From positions 1 through 57,971 of the forward strand of contig LDAQ01000044.1 in assembly GCA_001028025.1 (NCBI GenBank): DNA of 57,971 nucleotides, read 5' to 3'. The notes beneath the pieces are model-generated. The model did no database searches, was not told the origin of the DNA, and saw only the letters and a program-made list of their open reading frames with translations. The position numbers and the translations under genes are program-made. Source of the stretch: Faecalicatena fissicatena. Lineage in GTDB: Bacteria > Bacillota > Clostridia > Lachnospirales > Lachnospiraceae. Shown here in pieces: positions 36,627-44,758 of this stretch. Position 1 is the stretch's first letter. The number at the start of each line of letters is the position of its first letter.

Positions 36627-36891
36627 TTTTACTTCACTCCTTTGTCTTGTTATGGGCCTATTCATCTCCGGCGTACGATAATGGTCGAACAGCAGATTTC
36701 TTTCTCTATGACTGTATATATTATAACAGAGTTTACTTTATCAACCCATTTATCGTTCAAAGAAAATCTTTGTTTTTCCAGCAAGCCTCTGAATAGCCGT
36801 TCACAATTTCCCATTTTGGAGATTTTTTCATTTTGGAAAATTCTGCAATTGTGCCTGATTTACCACGACAGATATACAGCGGTATTCTGTT
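36627..36891. other. Non-coding remnant region
   Basis: Frames here are short and lack ribosome sites. It includes the likely promoter side of the DUF1186-like pseudogene and the 3' flank of a glycosidase fragment. Nothing else is supported. Confidence 0.4.
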
Positions 36892-37161
36892 TTACCTGCC
36901 CCCTGCCCCCTGCTCCCGGGTAGGATCTGCATTTACAGCCTTATCACTCTCCCTGCCCTCTCTGACTGCACAATAAAAGTGATACAGATTCCCATCCTTT
37001 TCTATCACACACAGTTTATGGGCATGCAATTCGTCAATCTCACCTGCATTTCCATATTTCAGAATTGGCGTTTTCACCTTATTCCAGTGATACAGGTCTT
37101 TTGAAAATGCAATACCTTCCCCCGTCATATCCATAGTAATACATCCCCCATAATGAACCAT
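36892..37161 (-). pseudogene. Glycosidase C-terminal fragment (GH43/GH32-like propeller)
   Basis: An 89-codon frame: MVHYGGCITMDMTGEGIAFS, KDLYHWNKVKTPILKYG, then ELHAHKLCVIEKDGNLYHFYCAVREGRESDKAVNADPT. The pattern is that of a five-bladed propeller glycosidase (sucrase/GH43/GH32-like). It has no N-terminal half: upstream it is joined out of frame to a truncated response regulator, and downstream it stops early at a G-rich repeat (GCAGGGGGCAGGGGGCAGG). It is a deletion remnant. The family assignment is tentative. Confidence 0.6.
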
Positions 37162-37826
37162 GGAGATTCAAAGCCTGTCTCTATACTGATTTCCATAATT
37201 GATTTATCCGTCCGCGTTAACAGATCCTTGGCAACCAATATCCGATAATACTGAATATATCCCATAATGGTATACCCGGTATTTTTCTTAAATTCTCTGT
37301 TCAGATGATCGCTGCTTAAATGCACCAGCTCTTCGAGATTTTTTCGGGTAATTGTTTCATTATAATGCTCTTCGAGATATTTTTTTACCTTCTCTATGGC
37401 GGTTGCATCCTCCATGCTCACCGCTTTTTTGTTCTGGCCCGCCCAGACACGTTCCTGTTCTATTTTATGTACTGCACTCTGCACAACTTCTTCCAGCTCC
37501 TGAAAAGATACGGGCTTCAGCAAATATTGGTAAACCCCCAGCGATATCGCGCTCCGGGCATAGTTAAATTCGGGAAACCCGGTAAGGATGATATTAATAA
37601 TCTCAGGGTGCAGCCCCTGTATCCATTTAATCAGATCTAATCCGCTCTCTTTGGGCATCTCAATATCGCATAGGGTAATGTCTATTTTTTTGATCGTGAG
37701 GATTTCCTGTGCCTCCATCGCACTATTCGCAGTATAGACCTTTTGTATCCCAATCTTTTCCCAATTTACTGCTTTTTGTAAAATCTGAATTGCAGTTGCC
37801 TCGTCATCGACCATTAAGATATTCAT
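37125..37826 (-). pseudogene. YesN-type response regulator truncated in its HTH
   Basis: The receiver is complete (D7-D8, phospho-acceptor D54 in LCDIEMPKESG), followed by the first AraC HTH half and the start of the second (KSIMEISIETGFES). The normal continuation (xxYFSxxFKKxxGxTPxxYR) is missing. Instead the frame runs into 12 unrelated residues (PWFIMGDVLLWI) that are out-of-frame glycosidase sequence. The junction is near 37160. DNA binding is probably lost. No partner kinase is present. Its GGGGGATG ribosome site is intact, so a receiver-only protein may still be made. Confidence 0.8.
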
Positions 37827-37985
37827 GTCCGCTCATCCCCCACTCAACTGTAATTTCTCCTGCATAGATTTTGTATACTTATGTAAGAGAAGGTTGTTTT
37901 TTATTTGTTTCCGTTGTTATACCTTATTTCCTTTCGCTTGTCAATATTTGTTTCAATATCTTTCCCATCACTGTTCATCGATCTG

Positions 37986-40067
37986 TCAATAAGCCGCTGC
38001 CTCTTCCACTTCTTCCCAAACCACTTCCGCTTCTTTTCCACGATGTGCCAGTCCGATGTAACATATCTTCCCCTGCAGCCCCACACCATACTTTTTCTCT
38101 TTCACCTGCCGGATCGCTTCCTCCGCAAGGAGGGTCAGATTCTGCGTCTTTTCTTTTGTATATTTGAATTCCAGTATGAAATGAGTATACTTCCCGGTCA
38201 GATTTTTCAGGATAAGGTCGCCTCTTCCCTTGCCGCTCTCCCTATTACTCTTGATCTCATACTCACCATACAGACAGGAACACATTCCCAGCACCATCAT
38301 ATGATAGCTGTTCTCATCCTTGAGATCATGATAGGACGGCAGTTCCAGTAAAATGCGGCGGTATGCATCTGCGAATCCTTCCAGTTTTTCCAGACAAAGC
38401 ATATCTCCCAGTTGTGACAGTCTGCCTCCCGATACTCCCAGATGATGTGCGGTCAAATCCTCGAATGCCCGGCCTACCTCATGATTCGGAATTTGAATTC
38501 TGCTCATCCCTCTATCCGTTTTTTCTTTCACTGTCACCATTCCGGCATTGATCAATAATCCCCAGAGTGATGCCGTACTTGCCTGTTCGTAAAAGGAACT
38601 TTCCAGTTCCACCTTTGTTGTCACAGTTCCCATCTCAATCAACTGCTCATAACCTTCCCGAAAGTCCTCTCCGCACCGGTCCATGGCATTGCGGATCATG
38701 CTGTTTTCACTGGTGTTTACCCAATAGGGATCCATGCGCTTCCGAAATGCATACATACAGATCGACCAGGGATTATACAGATCCACATTGCCGATGTGGT
38801 AGCCATCGTACATCCGCCTGACCTCATCTGTCAATTCCAGATTATAATAATTCAAAAGCGCTTCTGTCTCTTCCTCTGTGAATCCAAAATATTGAGCATA
38901 CTCTGCATCATTGACAGTGCTGACCAGCAGGTTGTTTAGGCCGGAAAAGATATTTTCCTTTGCCACACGCTGGATTCCTGTCAAAAATGCTTTATCAAGA
39001 AAGGCATTTCCTTTCAGTGCAGAAGACAGTAATTGAGCAAGAATACCTCTTACTTCCTCATAATAACCACTCACATTTGCAGCAATAAATGGAGTGTCGT
39101 ACTCGTCAATCAGCAGGAATACTTTCTGCTCATAGTACTCTTCCAACACCTGACAAAGCAGCTGGACAGCTTCGGTGATATCATACTTTTTCTGTATATC
39201 TCCACTTTTTATTTCCCACAGAACCTCCAGCAATTGTTCCACACTTTTTCGGCATGCTTCGGACACCCGCTCACTTTCCCATGCAAACCGGTATCTTTCG
39301 TACTCTGCCAGCAGCACATTTACGAGCCATCCCCAAAAGCCTTTTTCCACATCCCCTTTCACATTTAAAAAGGATAAATACACCACCGGATATTGATTTC
39401 TGTCTTCCCAGGTCTCTGTCTGTGCAATCGCTGTTCCTTCGAAGATCTTTTCTGCGTCCTTTGTACAGTCCAGAAATTCTGCCATCATAGACATGTTCAG
39501 TGTTTTTCCGAACCTTCTCGGCCGGGTGATCAAAACTACAGTTTCATAAGAATCCAAAAATTGTTCCACCAGCATGGTCTTGTCTACATAATAGCCGCCC
39601 AGCTCACGTAATTTGCGGAAGTCCTGCTCACCGATTGCCAGTCCTTTTCCAAGTCCCTTTTTCTCTCTTCGGCTCCTGCGCCTTTCTAAGGAATTCGGTC
39701 GTTTCGGCCTCTCTGTCTGCAGTTCTGCGTAATTGCCAGACTCGGATTCCCGGACCAGGGATGGATAACCGGGCATTGATTCGCGCCCCATTGACGGAAG
39801 ATAACCGGATACCGTTTCACGAACTGCCGCCGGACAATTGTTCCCTATATATGGCATCGGGGTATTCCGGCCCACAAGTTCATCCAGCGAGCAGGTAAAC
39901 ACATCGGCAATCTTGATCAGCATCTTCAAATCCGGGGTACGTTTCCCCACTTCATAGTTGGCATAGGTGGATCTGGATATTCCCAGCAGCTCCGCCATCT
40001 GTGTCTGTGTCAGGCTGCTGCCTGTCCGTAATGCCGTCAGCCGTTCGTGGAATTCTGTCTTCGCCAT
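37986..40067 (-). CDS. HTH-AAA-ATPase-PD-(D/E)XK nuclease fusion
   Basis: A 693-residue protein. Residues 8-66 are a Cro/C1-type helix-turn-helix (SLTQTQMAELLGISRSTYAN). A linker (82-115) has three degenerate copies of a RExxxGY unit. An AAA-ATPase-like domain follows with Walker A RPRRFGKT (about 182-189) and Walker B LLIDEYD (about 320). The C-terminus is a PD-(D/E)XK domain with GRGDLIL and ILEFKYTK (about 625-655). The ATPase plus DUF1703-type nuclease pair is common in gut anaerobes; the helix-turn-helix fusion is less usual. Function unknown; such proteins resemble selfish or defence ATPases. GAGGAGG precedes the ATG. Confidence 0.85.
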   Translation of the reverse strand: MAKTEFHERLTALRTGSSLTQTQMAELLGISRSTYANYEVGKRTPDLKMLIKIADVFTCSLDELVGRNTPMPYIGNNCPAAVRETVSGYLPSMGRESMPGYPSLVRESESGNYAELQTERPKRPNSLERRRSRREKKGLGKGLAIGEQDFRKLRELGGYYVDKTMLVEQFLDSYETVVLITRPRRFGKTLNMSMMAEFLDCTKDAEKIFEGTAIAQTETWEDRNQYPVVYLSFLNVKGDVEKGFWGWLVNVLLAEYERYRFAWESERVSEACRKSVEQLLEVLWEIKSGDIQKKYDITEAVQLLCQVLEEYYEQKVFLLIDEYDTPFIAANVSGYYEEVRGILAQLLSSALKGNAFLDKAFLTGIQRVAKENIFSGLNNLLVSTVNDAEYAQYFGFTEEETEALLNYYNLELTDEVRRMYDGYHIGNVDLYNPWSICMYAFRKRMDPYWVNTSENSMIRNAMDRCGEDFREGYEQLIEMGTVTTKVELESSFYEQASTASLWGLLINAGMVTVKEKTDRGMSRIQIPNHEVGRAFEDLTAHHLGVSGGRLSQLGDMLCLEKLEGFADAYRRILLELPSYHDLKDENSYHMMVLGMCSCLYGEYEIKSNRESGKGRGDLILKNLTGKYTHFILEFKYTKEKTQNLTLLAEEAIRQVKEKKYGVGLQGKICYIGLAHRGKEAEVVWEEVEEAAAY

Positions 40068-40108
40068 ATAATCGCCTCCTCAAAACGTATGTTCTGTTTG
40101 TTGTTTCA

Positions 40109-40137
40109 AGTATAACATGGGTGCTTTCATTCTGCAA
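40109..40137 (-). promoter_or_regulatory. Promoter of the HTH-ATPase gene
   Basis: Minus strand: -35 TTGCAG (40137-40132), 17 bases, -10 TATACT (40114-40109), about 40 bases before the ATG. A TTTCA-ATA-TGAAA palindrome lies upstream at about 40145-40157. Confidence 0.5.
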
Positions 40138-40288
40138 CTTTATTTTCAATATGAAACTTTTATTTTTACCAGGCAGAAATATTTATGAACCACCATTTCA
40201 TTATTTGAACATTTATAATCATTCCCTTTTTTCATCATACTTGAGCCGCCAGACTTGCTTTAATCAATATTGCTGATAGGTTAACTGC

Positions 40289-41734
40289 CTATTCCTTTGC
40301 CACCTGCGAGGGCAGGCAGTCAAAATACTTTTTAAAGGTCTTCGAAAAATGCTTTTCACTAATATACCCTACCCGTTCTGCCACCTCTTTTACAGATAAG
40401 GACGGATTCTTACAAAAAAGCTCCATGGCCTTTTTCATCCGGACAGCCGTGACAAAATCAATATATTTTTCTCCCGTTTTTTGACGGAAAATCCGGCTGA
40501 TATAGGTTGGACTGATATCAAACCGATTCCCCATTTCCGCTATGGTCACATCATTCATATAATTAGATGTAACATACTCCTTAATTTGCTGAATGATATC
40601 CTGATTTCCAGAATTGTGCTCCCACATAGCATTTTGCAGGAGCTTTTGGAACTGCCCAAGCAGATCTGTGTATTCTTCCCCTTCAAAGCTGCTTTTCCAA
40701 ATCACAGACAAATACGCCCTCAGTGGGTGACTGTCTATTTTTTTAAAACTTTTTTTCAAACCGTCTTCATGCTCCATTTCCTGAAGCAATTCGTTTGCCA
40801 GTCCATAGTTCCCCGTCATATAGCTGGCTGTAAGCATTTCTATCTTTTCACATAAAAACCTCTTTTCCATCAGATCCTTCTGTTCATTTAACTCCTGTAA
40901 TGAGATGGTCTTATAATTTTCCTCCAGAATACGGACACCTGACAGTGCCAGTATAATCTGCTTATTCATATACAATTCCTTAAAATCCTTTGCCGCCGCC
41001 CAGACAGCTGCTACTCTTGTATTCATATCAAACACATCCGTATGGTGGCGCAGATAGGAATGAAGCCTCATATATTTTTTTCCCTCTACGATCAGGCAAA
41101 GCTCACTTGTCTGCAGAAAGAACAATGCATAGCGATCCCTTCCCTCTATGTTCTTCTTCAGATAACCGGATAGATTTTCGTACAGCTTTGCATACAGTTC
41201 CTGGCGTTTTTTATTTTCATCTGTATCCAGAAAGAATACATAAATACTGTAAACCCCATCCTTTTGTACGGGCTGCATCTGCTTTATTCCCCCTGCCATA
41301 TCTGCAAGGGCAAACGCCTGGCTCACACTGTTTTCAAAGATCTGATTTAGATTCTGAAGCTTTCTCAGCTTTTCTTTTATCATATTTTCCATCAGCTCCT
41401 TCAATTGGTCAATGTCCAGAGGCTTCAGCAGATATTCCTTAACACCAAGTCTAATAGACCGCTTTGCATATTCAAACTCTGCATATCCGGTCAGAATGCA
41501 CCACTGAGTTTCCGGCGACTTACCACGGCATATCTCCAGGGCATCCAGCCCATTAATTTTCGGCATATTGATATCCACAAAAACCATATCGTAAAAATCT
41601 TTTTCCACCATATGAATCATCTCTTCCCCATCTCTGGCCTGTGAAATGTGATGGACACCTGGATACAGCTCCTCCAGCATGGACAGTAAACTAATCCGTA
41701 CCAGCCTCTCATCGTCTGTTATTAAGATATTCAT
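40289..41734 (-). CDS. YesN-type response regulator
   Basis: A 481-residue regulator: receiver (D7-D8, phospho-acceptor D54 in FVDINMPKING), middle region, C-terminal AraC double helix-turn-helix (QQIKEYVTSNYMNDVTIAEM-like through FKKYFDCLPSQVAKE). Its start overlaps the kinase stop by four bases. It ends the locus 3 gene string; the promoter it controls is probably that of the binding protein gene at 49202. Confidence 0.92.
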   Translation of the reverse strand: MNILITDDERLVRISLLSMLEELYPGVHHISQARDGEEMIHMVEKDFYDMVFVDINMPKINGLDALEICRGKSPETQWCILTGYAEFEYAKRSIRLGVKEYLLKPLDIDQLKELMENMIKEKLRKLQNLNQIFENSVSQAFALADMAGGIKQMQPVQKDGVYSIYVFFLDTDENKKRQELYAKLYENLSGYLKKNIEGRDRYALFFLQTSELCLIVEGKKYMRLHSYLRHHTDVFDMNTRVAAVWAAAKDFKELYMNKQIILALSGVRILEENYKTISLQELNEQKDLMEKRFLCEKIEMLTASYMTGNYGLANELLQEMEHEDGLKKSFKKIDSHPLRAYLSVIWKSSFEGEEYTDLLGQFQKLLQNAMWEHNSGNQDIIQQIKEYVTSNYMNDVTIAEMGNRFDISPTYISRIFRQKTGEKYIDFVTAVRMKKAMELFCKNPSLSVKEVAERVGYISEKHFSKTFKKYFDCLPSQVAKE

Positions 41735-43527
41735 AATTTATCCTCTCTTTCCCCCAGGGATAACTTTTCTTCTTTTGCAATCAGCAGGTTGCATACCGTC
41801 TGGAACCGCCCTTTTCTTTCGTACCAGAAAAAGGAGTCTGGATATGTGATGAAAAGCCGATCCCGCACACTTGTAATTCCCACCCGGTCTTTGGTGCTGA
41901 TATCCTTCTCCTTATATGGAATACCGTCATTTGCCACTTTAATCCATACGAAGGCTTCTCCGTTTTTGCTTTCTACCTGACAGACCTCAAGCAAAATGCT
42001 TAAGGAATTTCCATCCTTCGGCATTCCATGCAGCATCGCATTTTCAATCAGAGGCTGAAGTAAGAGCTTGGGAATAGAGAAGTCCCAAAACCCCTCCTCC
42101 ACTTGAATGTCATAGTACAGCCGTTCTTCAAACCGGACTTTTTCCAGCATGAGATAGCTCTCAATAAACTGGCACTCCTTCTGAATACTGGAATCATATC
42201 CGGGCTCACAGGTATAACGAAACATTCTGGAAAGATTTAAAATTCCCTTTTCCAGATTCTTCGTATCTCCTATCCGATTCAGCGCCTGAAGAGAATTCAT
42301 TACATTATAAAAAAAGTGGGGATTAATTTCAGCCTGCATAGCCTTATATTCTGCCATCTGCTGATTCATTTTCCAGATATACTCGTGCTGTACCAGATCC
42401 GTGATCCGCTCTGTCATCTCTGTCATTGCCAGAGATATTTCCGAAAACTCCTCAATGGGGATTGGAAGCATGTATCCGTTGCTCTCCCGGTCTCCCAGAC
42501 GATACTTCTGGATATACGAGACAATTCTTTCTGTAGAAACCGATATCCGGCGGCTCAAATTCATAAAAATGAAAAATGCCGCAGCCATAGCACAAAACCA
42601 GAACAGCAGGATCACAAAGGAGGTTCTGTTGGCCTCCCGGAATATGGTGCTCTGAGGCAGTATATAATCAATGCCAAACCCATATTTTTCTTCCTGCATA
42701 TGGTACAGATAATGTGTTTTTCCTTCTATCTGTATCTTCCGGCCCATAAACTCCTCTGTGTCATCCGCGTTGTCCTGTGCAGTAACAAAACGTTCTTCAG
42801 TGGCAAAAGCAGGAGTCCCATCCGGAAAATTAACGACCATTCCTGCGCCGTCAGGCAGCGTAACCTTTTTGCTCAAATCTGAAAATACCGTTTGGGACAA
42901 TTCCGTAAACACATATCCCTGCCGGGATGCCGTTTCCAGCTGGTTCACCGGACACAGCATGGTGAACACAGGCTGCTCCTCATGATAGTCCGGACATTCT
43001 TCCATAAGACTCCCGGGAAGAAATATGACTTCTCCCGATGCCAGTTTTTCCAGTTTCTCATACAGCATATCTGATTCTTTCTCATACCGCAGGATTGCCC
43101 CGCCATACTTATTCAGATAAAAGAAATTTCCCCTGTTCGTTTTTTCCGGCAGAAATCCAATGCCCCTGTGATTAGAATCCGAAACTGTCAGATACTCATT
43201 CAATGCACTTCTGTACTTGACTGAATATCTGATATACTCATATAAGTTCTCCTGGGACACATCAATTTCATTGTGGTTAACATATTGATAAAACCTTGCA
43301 ATATTGGTATCAACCAGGTATTGCAGAAAAAAATGCTCCGCATTCTGCATAGAACTGCCCAGTTGGTTCGTAAGGGTCTGAAGAATAATCCGGTTGTTTG
43401 TATTATAGCTGTTCAGGAGCTGGTGATTGAAAAAGCTCAGTAGAATGAGACTGATGACAATGAAAGGCATAAGCACAGAACTTGCAAATGCTCGATACAA
43501 AGATGATTTCAGAGAATTTTTTTTCAT
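41731..43527 (-). CDS. YesM-type sensor histidine kinase
   Basis: A 598-residue kinase. Membrane helices at about 17-35 and 303-323, an extracellular sensor domain between them, a HAMP-like segment, His_kinase motif QAEINPHFFYN (H404), and an ATPase domain with VANDGIPYKEKD and GITSVRDR. AGGAGGG lies 4 bases from the ATG. It follows UROD-5 after a hairpin at 43571-43593. Confidence 0.92.
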   Translation of the reverse strand: MKKNSLKSSLYRAFASSVLMPFIVISLILLSFFNHQLLNSYNTNNRIILQTLTNQLGSSMQNAEHFFLQYLVDTNIARFYQYVNHNEIDVSQENLYEYIRYSVKYRSALNEYLTVSDSNHRGIGFLPEKTNRGNFFYLNKYGGAILRYEKESDMLYEKLEKLASGEVIFLPGSLMEECPDYHEEQPVFTMLCPVNQLETASRQGYVFTELSQTVFSDLSKKVTLPDGAGMVVNFPDGTPAFATEERFVTAQDNADDTEEFMGRKIQIEGKTHYLYHMQEEKYGFGIDYILPQSTIFREANRTSFVILLFWFCAMAAAFFIFMNLSRRISVSTERIVSYIQKYRLGDRESNGYMLPIPIEEFSEISLAMTEMTERITDLVQHEYIWKMNQQMAEYKAMQAEINPHFFYNVMNSLQALNRIGDTKNLEKGILNLSRMFRYTCEPGYDSSIQKECQFIESYLMLEKVRFEERLYYDIQVEEGFWDFSIPKLLLQPLIENAMLHGMPKDGNSLSILLEVCQVESKNGEAFVWIKVANDGIPYKEKDISTKDRVGITSVRDRLFITYPDSFFWYERKGRFQTVCNLLIAKEEKLSLGEREDKL

Positions 43528-43570
43528 TTTGCCCTCCTTTCATTTTTTCAGAATATTCAGAAAATGGAGC

Positions 43571-43593
43571 GCAAAGGGGTCTGACCCCTTTGC
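43571..43593. terminator. Perfect hairpin between UROD-5 and the kinase gene
   Basis: GCAAAGGGG/CCCCTTTGC, a 9-bp stem with a TCTGA loop, about 20 bases past the UROD-5 stop. There is no T-tract on the minus strand, so it may be an RNA-stability or processing element rather than a full terminator. Confidence 0.55.
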
Positions 43594-43614
43594 CCCCCTT
43601 ACAGCGGCTTTTAT

Positions 43615-44739
43615 TTATAATTTCAGTTTCTGCATTTTCTCGCAGTAATATTGAACTACCTCGAATTTGGCATCGGGAGCAATTCTATGATCGGGGCATG
43701 GGATATATCCCCCCAGCTCAATCAGCGGTTTTAATCTCTCTATTTCTTCGTCGACCGCCTTGTAATCGCGGGCGAAAACAGTCTTGTTCATACCGCCCAC
43801 ACCGCGTAGTTCTCTGCCATACTGTTCCCGCCATGGAGCAATGCTGGCATTCCAGGTGCCCACCTCAATGGGGAACATGGTATTCACACCATTTTCAAGC
43901 CAGACAGGGAGCAGCCGGTCGATACAGCCATCACAGTCCACAGAAACGATATCAATATCATGCTGTTTAAGCAATGCCGTATACTTTTTATAATGAGGAC
44001 CCACATATTCCTCAAAGACGGTTGGCGCAATCAATGGGCCGTTCTTAAAACAGATGTCCTCCCAGAAATGAGCATAATCAAATTTTGCACCTGTCTTTAG
44101 AACCTCCTCCAGACATTTATAACCCAGTTCTGCAATGGTGTCAATGATCTCTACATATAAATCCTCATCATCCACATACAGATAGCTTAACTGCTCTACA
44201 CCCAGCAGATTTCTCATATATCCAATCAGGGAGCCGCAGTGCAGGCCAATAGGGATTTCCCTGCTGTCCCGGGAAGGAAGGTTTTTGAAAAATGCGCTGT
44301 CCACGCGCGTCTCCTTCCACTGAAGTTTTGGCAGATAGAGCTCTTCCCAGGCCTGCCGGTCCATAAGCGATGTTCCGATTTCTGCTGAAATCGAAATAAT
44401 ATTGGGTTTTTCCAAAACAATCAGGCCCTGCTCATCCCTTACAATCCTGCTGCCGTCCGGCTTTTCTTCCAGAAGCTTTTTTTCAAAAGCCGGAAACAGC
44501 TGATTTTTTGTGCCAGGACAGGAATTCCAGTTAAAATCAAAGCCTAACCGCTTCATAACTGAATTGTCTGCGGGGGAATTATCCCCCTCCCTCCGGTATC
44601 CGTCTGCCTCCTCCTGGGTAATATGGCCTTCCTGTGCCCACTTGTCCAGGGTTTCTTCCCAATATCCAAATGAAACTACCGGGAAGTGTTCAAATTTCTG
44701 GTAATGCAATATTGCCAGTACGTTTTCACGAAATGTCAT
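43615..44739 (-). CDS. URO-D/MtaA-fold protein, D-x-C-D-G subtype (UROD-5)
   Basis: A 374-residue paralogue of UROD-1. The two align without gaps at key motifs: D268-x-C-D270-G and C348-P-D-H351 fall at the same residue numbers, and long stretches such as ENGVNTMFPIEVGTW and AHFWEDICFKNGPL match. The HxCG zinc motif is replaced by DxCDG. It follows the GH4 gene in locus 3. GAGGAG precedes the ATG. The recurrence of this subtype beside a mannosidase and a galactosidase suggests a role linked to sugar use, with unknown chemistry. Confidence 0.82.
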   Translation of the reverse strand: MTFRENVLAILHYQKFEHFPVVSFGYWEETLDKWAQEGHITQEEADGYRREGDNSPADNSVMKRLGFDFNWNSCPGTKNQLFPAFEKKLLEEKPDGSRIVRDEQGLIVLEKPNIISISAEIGTSLMDRQAWEELYLPKLQWKETRVDSAFFKNLPSRDSREIPIGLHCGSLIGYMRNLLGVEQLSYLYVDDEDLYVEIIDTIAELGYKCLEEVLKTGAKFDYAHFWEDICFKNGPLIAPTVFEEYVGPHYKKYTALLKQHDIDIVSVDCDGCIDRLLPVWLENGVNTMFPIEVGTWNASIAPWREQYGRELRGVGGMNKTVFARDYKAVDEEIERLKPLIELGGYIPCPDHRIAPDAKFEVVQYYCEKMQKLKL

Positions 44740-44758
44740 ACTTAAATCTCCTCATTAT

